Shown piece after piece: positions 1-6,773 of a DNA stretch of 10,789 nucleotides (positions within the stretch are counted from its first letter, which is position 1; every line of letters starts with the position of its first letter). The position numbers and the translations under genes were made by a program. Location of the stretch: the NCBI GenBank assembly GCA_002291495.1, contig DBAE01000230.1, positions 4,463 to 15,251 of the forward strand. The letters are read 5' to 3'. The notes beneath the pieces were generated by a model. The model searched no databases and had not been told where the DNA came from. It saw only the letters and a list, made by a program, of their open reading frames with translations. Source of the DNA: Bacteriovoracaceae bacterium UBA1018 (GTDB taxonomy: Bacteria; Bdellovibrionota; UBA1018).

Positions 1-156
<156 letters not shown>

Positions 157-159
<3 letters not shown>

Positions 160-212
160 CATTTGCTGCCAGCAAATTCCCTGATGTTTAGCATTTGCTT
201 CTAGCAAATTCC
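157..212 (+). repeat. Tandem pair of identical-stem hairpins at the mreB stop codon
   Basis: Two 24-base units (157-180 and 189-212) are direct repeats with a 32-base period. They differ at only two positions, both in the central loop. Each unit is a perfect hairpin: arm ATTTGCT, a three-base loop (GCC in copy 1, TCT in copy 2), arm AGCAAAT. The arms are 161-167/171-177 and 193-199/203-209. The first unit begins with the TAG stop codon of mreB. No T-tract follows either hairpin, so they are not simple terminators. They could protect the mRNA 3' end, bind a protein, or be remnants of a small repeat element. Confidence 0.8.
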
Positions 213-227
213 TAGAGCTCTCATTCA

Positions 228-282
228 TTGCCAAAGACCCTTTGATACCTCACGGTAACCTAGGCTCTTTGGCAAATTTTTT
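228..282 (+). terminator. Rho-independent terminator after mreB
   Basis: A perfect 10-base-pair stem is formed by TTGCCAAAGA (228-237) and TCTTTGGCAA (266-275), followed by a run of six T (277-282). The loop is long (28 bases) but can itself pair partly, for example ACC with GGT. It lies 69 bases past the mreB stop and before the pilZ promoter region. It therefore most likely ends the mreB transcript and separates it from pilZ. Confidence 0.8.
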
Positions 283-310
283 GTATCACTCATTTGTATC
301 AATTCAACAC

Positions 311-340
311 TTGTCATAAATCAATAAGAGCTGCTTAATT
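311..340 (+). promoter_or_regulatory. Possible pilZ promoter
   Basis: TTGTCA (311-316) matches the -35 consensus at five of six positions. A weaker -10-like TTAATT (335-340) follows after 18 bases. The region is AT-rich and sits between the mreB terminator and the PilZ gene. If this -10 is correct, transcription would start only a few bases before the ATG at 353, giving an almost leaderless mRNA. This agrees with the lack of a convincing ribosome-binding site. It is a pattern match only. Confidence 0.3.
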
Positions 341-352
341 ATTAATATAGGC

Positions 353-1078
353 ATGACGAACTCTCGACCATTTCAACCCATTGAACCCGGTAGGGCACTT
401 AGACTCCTCAGAGAAGGAGCAAGGAGCCAAGCTTCGGCCATTGCTTGGACTAAGGATCAGCAATACACCTTTCACTCCAACCTGAGTGTCTTAAGTGAAA
501 ACGACCAGATCCTCTATGTGGCTATCCCTAAGGACTTTGATCATCTTGCATTTGATATCTCGCTTGAGTCGAGTAACGAGATGAACTGCCGTTTCAGTGT
601 TTCGCTTTCGCGTGCAAATATCTTTTTCAAAGCAGAGTACATTGGCCGTGACAGTGGTGGCCTTAAGTTTCGCGTCCCACCGCTTGTGTACCAAGTTCAG
701 ACTCGCAAGCATGTACGGCTGAGCATTCCGAAAAGTCATATCCTGCGTGCGACCTTCACATCGCCTCTAGATCGCAAAGAATATGTCACCCAAAAGCTCA
801 TCGATATTAGCGCAGGTGGCGCGGGAGTATTTATCCCAGCCGCTGAAGGTGCTCAGTACTACGCCAAGCAGGTCCTTCAGAACTTTAAGTTTGTTCTCGA
901 TAATAAGACCATCATCTGTAAAGCCGAAGTGAGACATATCAACCGCGTCGATGAAGAAGATATCGGCGCAGGATACAAGATGGGAGTCTGTTTTCAGGAA
1001 ATCCCTGATGACCAAGCCCGAACGATCGCCACCTACGTCATCGAAAAAACCAAAGCGCACTTTATGAAGGTGGATTGA
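353..1078 (+). CDS. PilZ-domain c-di-GMP-binding protein
   Basis: This 241-residue soluble protein has no signal peptide or membrane segment. PilZ domains bind the second messenger cyclic di-GMP and pass the signal to motility, surface or development machinery. The signature is complete: RxxxR is R118-K-H-V-R122, and [D/N]xSxxG is D151-I-S-A-G-G156. The usual PilZ ending GYKMGVCFQEI is at about 207-217. Residues 1-110 form an N-terminal beta-rich region resembling the YcgR-type companion domain, so the architecture is probably YcgR-N-like followed by PilZ; the N-terminal assignment is weaker. ATG at 353 is the only reasonable start, because an in-frame stop lies at 317-319 with no other ATG between. 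Only a weak AGG lies upstream, so ribosome binding is unusual or the mRNA is nearly leaderless. The partner cannot be told from sequence. A two-hairpin element follows the stop. Confidence 0.88.
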   Translation: MTNSRPFQPIEPGRALRLLREGARSQASAIAWTKDQQYTFHSNLSVLSENDQILYVAIPKDFDHLAFDISLESSNEMNCRFSVSLSRANIFFKAEYIGRDSGGLKFRVPPLVYQVQTRKHVRLSIPKSHILRATFTSPLDRKEYVTQKLIDISAGGAGVFIPAAEGAQYYAKQVLQNFKFVLDNKTIICKAEVRHINRVDEEDIGAGYKMGVCFQEIPDDQARTIATYVIEKTKAHFMKVD

Positions 1079-1086
1079 CAGAGGAC

Positions 1087-1122
1087 AGAGGTCGGCCCGA
1101 CCTTTTGGTAGCGCATGTGCGT
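1087..1122 (+). repeat. Two-hairpin gene-end element, copy 1 (after pilZ)
   Basis: The element begins eight bases after the pilZ stop. It starts with AGAGGT and forms a 6-bp hairpin at 1089-1103 (arms AGGTCG and CGACCT, loop GCC), followed by TTTT. It then has GGTAGCGCA, a two-base variable spot and TGCGT, forming a second small hairpin around CGC/GCG. A same-length relative lies on the opposite strand at 3642-3677, with 28 of 36 positions identical. The first hairpin plus its short T-run could act as a weak terminator for pilZ. The precise repetition suggests a dispersed structured element. Confidence 0.6.
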
Positions 1123-1177
1123 TATTTTGGGTCAACGTGCTTGGATCCTCACTGCACGGAAGTGATTTGTGGCTCGT

Positions 1178-3574
1178 CTAGAGCTTTTCTTTGATGAACT
1201 TGGTCCAGGTCTTATAGTCAGCATGATTTGGCATACTGATGTAGGCGTTACCCTTAATGTAGTAGAACTCTGGATTACGCGTGTATGAATGAATAGAAAG
1301 TTTAATCTTTCCGTTAGCACGTATGCTGTTCAATTTTTCCTTAAGCTCCGGAGATTCAGCAAGCACATAAGTTAATATTCTCAGGCTGGCTATTTGGTTT
1401 CGGAGATTTACTGTGCTTTCGTCTTCAAGATCCCAATCAATTACTGTTCCACCCAGCGTATCTTTTAGTTGGGCAATGGTTAGCGTTAGGTCGTTAACCT
1501 CACGATCATGCCCATAAGTACTGGGGCGATAGATGAGCTGAAACGGATACTTTTCGTTGATGCTTACATTCATCGACCTGGGAAGAGCTCCATCGTTCGT
1601 TCCAATATTGAGGAAGGATGTAGCTTTTTTTTCGTCAATGGTTCCAGATATTCTAGGAGAAGTATCCGTTAAATAGATACGAAACGGTTTTTCTTCATCG
1701 ATATTTCCAGGATTGAGTTGAAAATCATGAACAAATTCTTCCAAATTTTTTACTCGCTCAGGGGACGCAACCATTGATCTAAGATAAGCGTTCACTCTTT
1801 CACGATTAGGTGGCTTCATCGATTTAGAAATTGCCCCTGCGTCGGCACTTGCCTCGATTCTAATGTTTGCTTCAGCAAGATACCGTACAAGATAATTAGA
1901 CACCTCGTGGTCCGACATCTTGGCGAAGTCAATGCCGCTCAGCGAGTTCTTTGTTCGCTCTTTCCTTTTTTCCAACTTCGGGTGAAGCGGGATTACTGAT
2001 CCATATCGAGCTAAGTTAATCGTCTTATCATCTGCCTTTTCAAACTTTTGGGCCTCGTCCAAGTAAGTACTAAACAAGAGATGACGACTCTTGATGTCTC
2101 TCATCCAATTCTCTTCTGAATCGTGCCTCGCGAGATAGAGCTTCTTTTCGTGCTCTAGAACGGTAATATTTTTTTCAAAACCACCACTAGAAATCAAATG
2201 GATGATTAGCTCGGGACGATCTAACATCGAGTTCAAAATTTCTGTTTTTTGTTGTACAGAAAGTGACGAACTCAATTCAAAATTCTTCTGATAGTTTTTG
2301 AAAAGGTCTGACAATGCAGTTAACTTTTCTTGGTACGATTTTTCTTTTAGCTCGATACTCAATATTTCGATGGTTTCAAAAAGATCTTCATATGTAATGT
2401 ATTTAAGATTTTCTTGCGATTCGGGTACTTCGCTTCTTCGATCGATTATTACCCTAGATTCTGCGTTTGGATTGGCCCAAGATGATCCCGAAATAGCGTC
2501 CTGGAGAGAAATTTCTTTTCTTTCCCTGTCGCCTTCTGGAACGTCTGATTCTCCAAATGACAGTGGATTTCCATTCGATGATCCGCTCGACGCTTTCTTT
2601 TTCTTTTTAAGCTCTGCGATCTGCTGTTCGTTCTCTCGGAAATATTTGAGTTTGAGTTTTTTCGCGGCCCTTTTAGCAATACAGCCCGTTAGGGCATCAA
2701 CATCCTTAAGGTAGTTATGACTTACTTGCATACGCAAATACGAATCAGCGTCTATGACTCGAACTGGTCCACTCAGTTCTTGAATTTTACCCCGATACTT
2801 TAAAGCATTACCCCGAGCGGTATGTTCGATAGTCAAAAGCACATCTTTAGGTTTCGCATCTCTGTTCACATAGGCAGATTGAATATGCCCTTCTGTCAAC
2901 ACCACCAGAGGTTCTTCCAACTGAAATCCCTTGGATCTAAGGTCCTTCAATATAGTTTGATGCAGATGGGTACCAGACATGCACTGCATTCGCCCGTCTT
3001 CGAGAAAATCAAAAATATTGTCATTGGCTTGATTGTATATAATATTCCGTGTTTTTCCGTTTTCTGCAGGTAGCTGACTCTCAATTTCTTTTTCGTATAT
3101 AGGCTTCAGGTCCCGCTGCTGGCGTATGTTCTTCGGAATCGAAGAGGTCAGCGAATAGAACTTCATCTTCCTTCCATCACCTTCGAGTGCTTCTGCGAGC
3201 GGGCTGATAAAGTTCTTAAGAGTGGGATCTTCTATTTCTTTTAATCCACAATCAGCACAATCCTTTTCGTGACTGCGGGATTTAGTATCTTGGATATATT
3301 TCTTACTAGACTTCAGTTGTAGATCCAACATTAGTGCGACTATGTCTGCGTCAGTCAGTGCTTCTACAGTTTTCTTTTTCTTGGTTTGATTCTCAAGTGC
3401 TCTTTTGAGACTAACTGCCTCCGGAACTTGAGCAGCGGCATCGGCCTCGAGTCTCGCCCAATCAAGTTCAAACTTGCACTCGAGGACTTTCTTATTTTTG
3501 GCGTGGCTCACCGACGCCGTCGCAAAAAGGACAGCAGTCACAAAAATCGCAATCAAAGCTCGGCCCATAGACAT
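1178..3574 (-). CDS. Exported 798-residue protein with a possible transglutaminase-like core
   Basis: I do not recognise a named family for the whole protein. I chose ATG at 3574 because AGAGG lies five bases upstream; the GTG at 3580 overlaps that site, and ATG at 3568 is also possible. A signal peptide is clear (basic start, hydrophobic FVTAVLFATASV, cleavage after SHA near residue 25), so it acts in the periplasm or outside. Residues about 178-300 contain NIFDFLEDGRMQC followed by EGHIQSAYV. The order and spacing of C198, H230 and D244 fit a transglutaminase/papain-like Cys-His-Asp triad. This is an inference, not a proven domain match. Other visible features are a C106-A-D-C109 pair, a lysine run and Ser/Gly/Asn-rich linker at about 323-345, and a long charged, mostly helical middle and C-terminal part of unknown type. 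It lies 103 bases after the phosphatase gene on the same strand and may be co-transcribed or have its own promoter. Confidence 0.75.
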   Translation of the reverse strand: MSMGRALIAIFVTAVLFATASVSHAKNKKVLECKFELDWARLEADAAAQVPEAVSLKRALENQTKKKKTVEALTDADIVALMLDLQLKSSKKYIQDTKSRSHEKDCADCGLKEIEDPTLKNFISPLAEALEGDGRKMKFYSLTSSIPKNIRQQRDLKPIYEKEIESQLPAENGKTRNIIYNQANDNIFDFLEDGRMQCMSGTHLHQTILKDLRSKGFQLEEPLVVLTEGHIQSAYVNRDAKPKDVLLTIEHTARGNALKYRGKIQELSGPVRVIDADSYLRMQVSHNYLKDVDALTGCIAKRAAKKLKLKYFRENEQQIAELKKKKKASSGSSNGNPLSFGESDVPEGDRERKEISLQDAISGSSWANPNAESRVIIDRRSEVPESQENLKYITYEDLFETIEILSIELKEKSYQEKLTALSDLFKNYQKNFELSSSLSVQQKTEILNSMLDRPELIIHLISSGGFEKNITVLEHEKKLYLARHDSEENWMRDIKSRHLLFSTYLDEAQKFEKADDKTINLARYGSVIPLHPKLEKRKERTKNSLSGIDFAKMSDHEVSNYLVRYLAEANIRIEASADAGAISKSMKPPNRERVNAYLRSMVASPERVKNLEEFVHDFQLNPGNIDEEKPFRIYLTDTSPRISGTIDEKKATSFLNIGTNDGALPRSMNVSINEKYPFQLIYRPSTYGHDREVNDLTLTIAQLKDTLGGTVIDWDLEDESTVNLRNQIASLRILTYVLAESPELKEKLNSIRANGKIKLSIHSYTRNPEFYYIKGNAYISMPNHADYKTWTKFIKEKL

Positions 3575-3576
3575 AT

Positions 3577-3601
3577 GCACCTCTATCTATACTAGAGGCG
3601 C
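3577..3601 (-). promoter_or_regulatory. Palindrome covering the ribosome-binding site of the 798-residue protein
   Basis: On the minus strand, GCGCCTCTA (3601-3593) and TAGAGGTGC (3585-3577) can form a nine-pair stem with one G-T wobble and a seven-base loop. The stem contains the AGAGG ribosome-binding site and ends two bases before the chosen ATG at 3574. If transcribed, it could hide the site. A -10-like TAGTAT and a -35-like TTGTTC, 17 bases apart, also fall here. In that case transcription would begin inside the palindrome, which could then act as a DNA operator instead. The structure is visible; the role is not known. Confidence 0.45.
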
Positions 3602-3641
3602 CTACTCACCCGAACAATCGGCAGAACTTGCCTAGCGCATG

Positions 3642-3677
3642 ACGCATGTGCGCTACCCCAAGGTACGGCATACCTCT
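3642..3677 (-). repeat. Two-hairpin gene-end element, copy 2 (after the phosphatase gene)
   Basis: Read on the minus strand, this 36-base unit begins immediately after the TAA stop of the phosphatase gene. It has AGAGGT, a hairpin with arms AGGTAT and GTACCT around the same GCC loop as copy 1 (one T-G wobble), then GGTAGCGCA, a variable pair and TGCGT. It matches copy 1 at 1087-1122 at 28 of 36 positions with no gaps. The flanking bases extend a further palindrome: TAGCGCA and TGCGCTA (3654-3632) form a 7-bp stem with a nine-base loop. There is no T-tract, so a simple terminator is unlikely. Confidence 0.6.
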
Positions 3678-4490
3678 TTAGATCTTACAAAGCTCAGGGT
3701 CGATCGTGTTGCGCAGCTCTTCGTGTAAGGCCGAGTTACTGGCTAAGATCTCTTTGTCATCAATTTTGAACGGATTGCCCTTAAAATCAGTGACTTTTCC
3801 GCCAGCCTCTTGAACGATCAGCCCACCTGCAGCGACATCCCAAGGGGAAAGTCGGCGTTCCCAAAATCCGTCAAACACTCCTCGAGCTGTATAAGCAAGA
3901 TCAAGTGCAGCGCTTCCAGGGCGTCGAATTGCGCGTGCTATCCCGCTTAATCTTTCAAATGCTTCCATCTCAGCATGGAGCCACTCATCTTTTCTATAAG
4001 TAAATCCCGTTGAAAGAAGTGAATCTCGAAGTTGTTTGGTTCTTGAGACCTTGATTTTCTTTCCATTGAGGTAGGCGCCTTTGCCTCGGATAGCGCTATA
4101 GGTGTCCTTAAGAACTGGATGATAAATCACTCCGACTACGATCTCGCCTTCCCACTCTGCAGCGAGTGACACGCAAAACATCGGAAAACCGTGAACAAAA
4201 TTGGTGGTGCCATCCAGTGGATCGATAATCCAACGACCCGGTACTTCATCTATTTTGTGAAGAGTCGTAGTCGCTTCTTCAGTCAAAAATCCGAAATCGG
4301 GTCGAGCTTTTTTGAGAAGGCGAACGCAGGCTCGTTCCGATTCCAGATCTGCATTTGTGACGAGACCAGCTTGATCTTTTTCACTGACTTTAAATTTACC
4401 GCTTCCAAAATACTTCATCAACACTCGTCCAGAGGCGCGAGCAGCGGCGATCATTTCATTCTCAAGTTTTTTTAGGTTGGGCTTTTTCAT
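3678..4490 (-). CDS. Inositol monophosphatase family (SuhB-like) phosphatase
   Basis: This 270-residue cytosolic enzyme has the normal length and all key motifs of the Mg2+-dependent, Li+-sensitive inositol monophosphatase superfamily. The metal-binding acid pair is E71-E72 in FLTEEA. The family motif is D90-P-L-D93-G-T95-T in WIIDPLDGTTNFVHGFP, and the second motif is W217-D218-VAAGGLIVQEAGG. An early TNAD (45-48) corresponds to another conserved stretch. Members hydrolyse myo-inositol 1-phosphate or related sugar and nucleotide phosphates; SuhB of E. coli also acts in rRNA transcription. The substrate cannot be decided here. The start ATG (4490-4488) overlaps the TGA of the upstream aminotransferase as ATGA. 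With no strong ribosome-binding site of its own, translation is probably coupled. A structured repeat follows the stop directly. Confidence 0.9.
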   Translation of the reverse strand: MKKPNLKKLENEMIAAARASGRVLMKYFGSGKFKVSEKDQAGLVTNADLESERACVRLLKKARPDFGFLTEEATTTLHKIDEVPGRWIIDPLDGTTNFVHGFPMFCVSLAAEWEGEIVVGVIYHPVLKDTYSAIRGKGAYLNGKKIKVSRTKQLRDSLLSTGFTYRKDEWLHAEMEAFERLSGIARAIRRPGSAALDLAYTARGVFDGFWERRLSPWDVAAGGLIVQEAGGKVTDFKGNPFKIDDKEILASNSALHEELRNTIDPELCKI

Positions 4491-5404
4491 ACGCTAATTT
4501 GTGCCACTTCTTTTTTGTACTGGGCCGCAAGCTTCTTGGTGATCGGTCCAGGTTTTCCGCCTTTGATAGGTTTATGATCGATTCGCGTAATTGGAAAAAC
4601 TTCTTTCACGCTGCTAGTAAGAAAGATCTCGTCTGCGTCGAGGAGTCGTTCCTTCGGAAATCGCACTTCTCGCACGGGGTAACCTTGGTCTTGAGCAATG
4701 CGGATGACATGCCTGCGAGTAATTCCATCCAAAATCCCGATATCGAGCGGAGGGGTTGCGATAATGCCATTTCGAACGTAAAAAACGTTAAACGTTGTGC
4801 CTTCGGTAATGTGCCCATCCCCATTACAAAGGAGAGCATCGTCGAAGTCTTGAGCTTGGGCCTCGAGATAAGCGAGAAGGCTATTTAGGTAATTTCCCGA
4901 TTTCATGGCTGGATCAAGAGCTTTAGGGTGATTACGAAGCCTCTGCGAAATTTGCAAATCAAAGCCACGGTTAAATTGCTCCGACGTTGGAGGCTCAACC
5001 GGTTGCACAATCACTACGTATTGAGTTGGAGTGAGTAAACAGGACAGTCCAAATCCAATTTTCCCAACTCCGCGAGTGACAATGATGCGGCAGTAAGCCT
5101 CAGGGCGAGGTCCAGAGGCTCGGGATTTGCGCATAGTTTCAACGAAGGCCTCGTAGGTTCGCTCGATTTCGCTCTTATAGAGCTCTAAAGGCTGGCCTAG
5201 AATGATTTGACAAAGTGCAGCCGATTTTTCCAATCGGAGCAGGTGATCGTCTAAATGCAAAAATTTGCCATTGTAAGTTCGGGCCACTTCATAGAGGCTA
5301 TCGCCGTAAAGGAACCCTCGGTCAAAAACCGATACTGTGGCCTGATCTGCGTCGTCGAGCTGACTAAAGATCTGGCCGTTGACGTTTACGAGTATGTTTT
5401 GCAT
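4487..5404 (-). CDS. Class-IV PLP-dependent aminotransferase (BCAT / D-amino-acid aminotransferase / ADC lyase group)
   Basis: This 305-residue cytosolic enzyme has the full fold-type IV PLP pattern. FDRGFLYGDSLYEVAR is at 27-42 and R57 lies in HLLRLEKSA, probably a phosphate ligand. The catalytic lysine is K168 in MKSGNYLNSLLAYLEA, E201 is in ITEGTTFNVF, then GILDGITRRHVI at 223-234 and FLTSSVKEVFPI at 261-272. The family includes branched-chain and D-amino-acid aminotransferases and 4-amino-4-deoxychorismate lyase. Y104-x-R106 resembles the Y-x-R of branched-chain enzymes, but the N-terminal block is closer to the D-amino-acid/lyase type, so the substrate stays open. The start at 5404 has a fair ribosome-binding site (GGTGAAG). 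It is the first gene of the minus-strand unit, overlaps the phosphatase by four bases, and is divergent from hflX across 53 bases. Confidence 0.88.
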   Translation of the reverse strand: MQNILVNVNGQIFSQLDDADQATVSVFDRGFLYGDSLYEVARTYNGKFLHLDDHLLRLEKSAALCQIILGQPLELYKSEIERTYEAFVETMRKSRASGPRPEAYCRIIVTRGVGKIGFGLSCLLTPTQYVVIVQPVEPPTSEQFNRGFDLQISQRLRNHPKALDPAMKSGNYLNSLLAYLEAQAQDFDDALLCNGDGHITEGTTFNVFYVRNGIIATPPLDIGILDGITRRHVIRIAQDQGYPVREVRFPKERLLDADEIFLTSSVKEVFPITRIDHKPIKGGKPGPITKKLAAQYKKEVAQISV

Positions 5405-5457
5405 ATCTTCACCATGAATATTCGGAGTTATTTAAATATGAAAGTCATTTCGCCAGC
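5405..5457. promoter_or_regulatory. Divergent control region between the aminotransferase and hflX
   Basis: These 53 bases must hold whatever local promoter and start signals serve both divergent genes. An AT-rich core around 5429-5439 contains the self-complementary ATTTAAAT and could provide -10-type sequence in either direction. No clear -35 box is seen. GGTGAAG on the minus strand serves the aminotransferase. On the plus strand GGAG (5424-5427) serves a short leader ORF rather than hflX itself. Confidence 0.35.
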
Positions 5458-5461
5458 ATGA
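5438..5461 (+). CDS. Seven-codon leader ORF overlapping the hflX start
   Basis: ATG at 5438 opens a seven-codon frame (MKVISPA) ending in TGA at 5459-5461, which overlaps the hflX ATG (5458-5460) as ATGA. A ribosome-binding site GGAG (5424-5427) lies ten bases before this ATG, whereas hflX has no purine-rich site just before its own start. The arrangement suggests ribosomes load at the leader and re-initiate at hflX. The peptide is too short to judge by composition, so this rests on layout only. Confidence 0.35.
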   Translation: MKVISPA

Positions 5462-6765
5462 TTGAGTCGACCGAATCCCTTTTACCTCAACCTGCAGAAA
5501 AGCGCCCACTCAGAGTGGTTTGTGTCGGAATTGCAAATCACCCTTTGGACGAATTGGGTCGACTGCTGACTACGCTGGGCGTTGTAAAGGTCGGCGAAGT
5601 GCAAATGACTTCTAAGCAAATTAACCCAGCCACTTATGTGGGAAAGGGTAAGCTTGAGGAGGTCAAATCCCTTCTCGCTTCCGAAAAAGCAGATGCAGCC
5701 ATTGTCGATGTGGAGCTCTCTCCGAATCAGCTTCGAAATATTGAAAAATTTTTGGAAAAACCCACGCTCGACCGTCCTGGCGTAATCATTGAAATTTTTT
5801 CTCAGCATGCGCGTACTAAAGAGTCGAAGACACAAGTCGAGCTTGCGCGCCTTCAGTACCTCCTTCCCAGACTTGCGCATTTTTGGACGCACTTTGAGCG
5901 TCAGCGCGGCGGAATCGGAAATAAGGGGATGGGAGAAAAACAAATCGAAGTCGATCGTCGTCTTGTAAAAAAGCGGATGTCGAACTTGAGAGAACGTCTC
6001 ACCGCTATCGAGAAAGAGCGTAAAGTTCAGCGAGCTGGACGGGGAGATGTTTTGAAGGTGGCTCTTGTCGGCTACACCAATGCAGGCAAATCAACACTCC
6101 TCAATCAACTCACTCAGAGTCGCGTTCTTGCCGAAGATAAACTCTTTGCAACTCTCGATTCGAGCGTGAGAACATTGGATCCGCATAGCCATCCGCCGAT
6201 CGTGGCAATCGATACTGTGGGATTTATTAGCCGCTTACCACCTTCTTTGATTGCTTCGTTTCGTTCCACTCTCGAAGAACTTCATCAAGCGGATTTGCTT
6301 CTTCATGTTGTAGATGCCAGTTCGCCTGAAGCGAGAGACCAGCTTAAGGTCACTCAGGATATTTTGAAGGAACTGGGTGTTGATTCGAAACCTACGATTA
6401 CGGTTCTCAATAAGATTGATCAAGCGGCAGGGGCTGCAGGCGGTGCCGTAAGCGGTGGTACTTCGCCGATGCAGATGATGGCGCGAAAAAATCTCACTCG
6501 TGTGATCGCTCCAGGTTCGATGGCGATCTCGGCCCTGAATCAAGACGACGTCATCAAACTGCGAGATCTGATCTTAGATCATTTTAGAAAGAACATGGAA
6601 CTTTGGGAAGTGGTTATTCCCTATACTGAGAGCAAGCTTGAGGCTCTCATTCACGCTCATGGAAGTATCGAGAAGAGTAAACACCTTGAAAAAGGTACCT
6701 TTTACCGGGTTCGCATTGAAAATAGCTGGGCCATGAAGCTTGAGCTCGGAAAATTTCGGACTTAG
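5458..6765 (+). CDS. hflX: GTPase HflX
   Basis: HflX is a conserved translation GTPase that binds the 50S subunit and splits stalled or stressed 70S ribosomes. The 435-residue protein shows the HflX N-domain signatures (NPATYVGKGKLEEV at 56-69, DVELSPNQLRNIE at 84-96) and the helical linker GGIGNKGMGEKQIEVDRR (151-168). The usual P of the GPGE motif is M here. The G domain has G1 GYTNAGKST (205-213), G2 around T232, G3 DTVG (252-255), G4 NKID (318-321) and G5 SAL (358-360). Between G4 and G5 is an expanded Gly/Ala/Ser-rich stretch (about 322-343), longer than I expect for the family. The start at 5458 has no ribosome-binding site of its own and overlaps the stop of a short leader ORF. The gene runs convergently into the next one, with eight bases between stops. 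Confidence 0.93.
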   Translation: MIESTESLLPQPAEKRPLRVVCVGIANHPLDELGRLLTTLGVVKVGEVQMTSKQINPATYVGKGKLEEVKSLLASEKADAAIVDVELSPNQLRNIEKFLEKPTLDRPGVIIEIFSQHARTKESKTQVELARLQYLLPRLAHFWTHFERQRGGIGNKGMGEKQIEVDRRLVKKRMSNLRERLTAIEKERKVQRAGRGDVLKVALVGYTNAGKSTLLNQLTQSRVLAEDKLFATLDSSVRTLDPHSHPPIVAIDTVGFISRLPPSLIASFRSTLEELHQADLLLHVVDASSPEARDQLKVTQDILKELGVDSKPTITVLNKIDQAAGAAGGAVSGGTSPMQMMARKNLTRVIAPGSMAISALNQDDVIKLRDLILDHFRKNMELWEVVIPYTESKLEALIHAHGSIEKSKHLEKGTFYRVRIENSWAMKLELGKFRT

Positions 6766-6773
6766 GTTGGGGG

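Noticed and set aside
767..1135. 122-codon minus-strand frame opposite pilZ
   Set aside because: It is antisense to a gene with a complete PilZ signature and shows no domain-like features.
2590..2615. Lysine-rich run in the 798-residue gene as a possible frameshift or slippage site
   Set aside because: The frame stays open and coherent on both sides, and the run reads as a flexible linker.
2298..2714. 138-codon plus-strand frame opposite the 798-residue gene
   Set aside because: It lies wholly antisense to a longer frame with a signal peptide, has biased low-complexity Ser/Phe composition typical of a shadow frame, and has no start signals.
3575..3580. GTG at 3580 as start of the 798-residue protein
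   Set aside because: It overlaps the AGAGG ribosome-binding site, while ATG at 3574 is correctly placed five bases after it.
5255..5461. 68-codon plus-strand frame ending at the hflX start
   Set aside because: Most of it is antisense to the aminotransferase N-terminus. Only the last seven codons have a plausible ribosome-binding site and are kept as a leader ORF.
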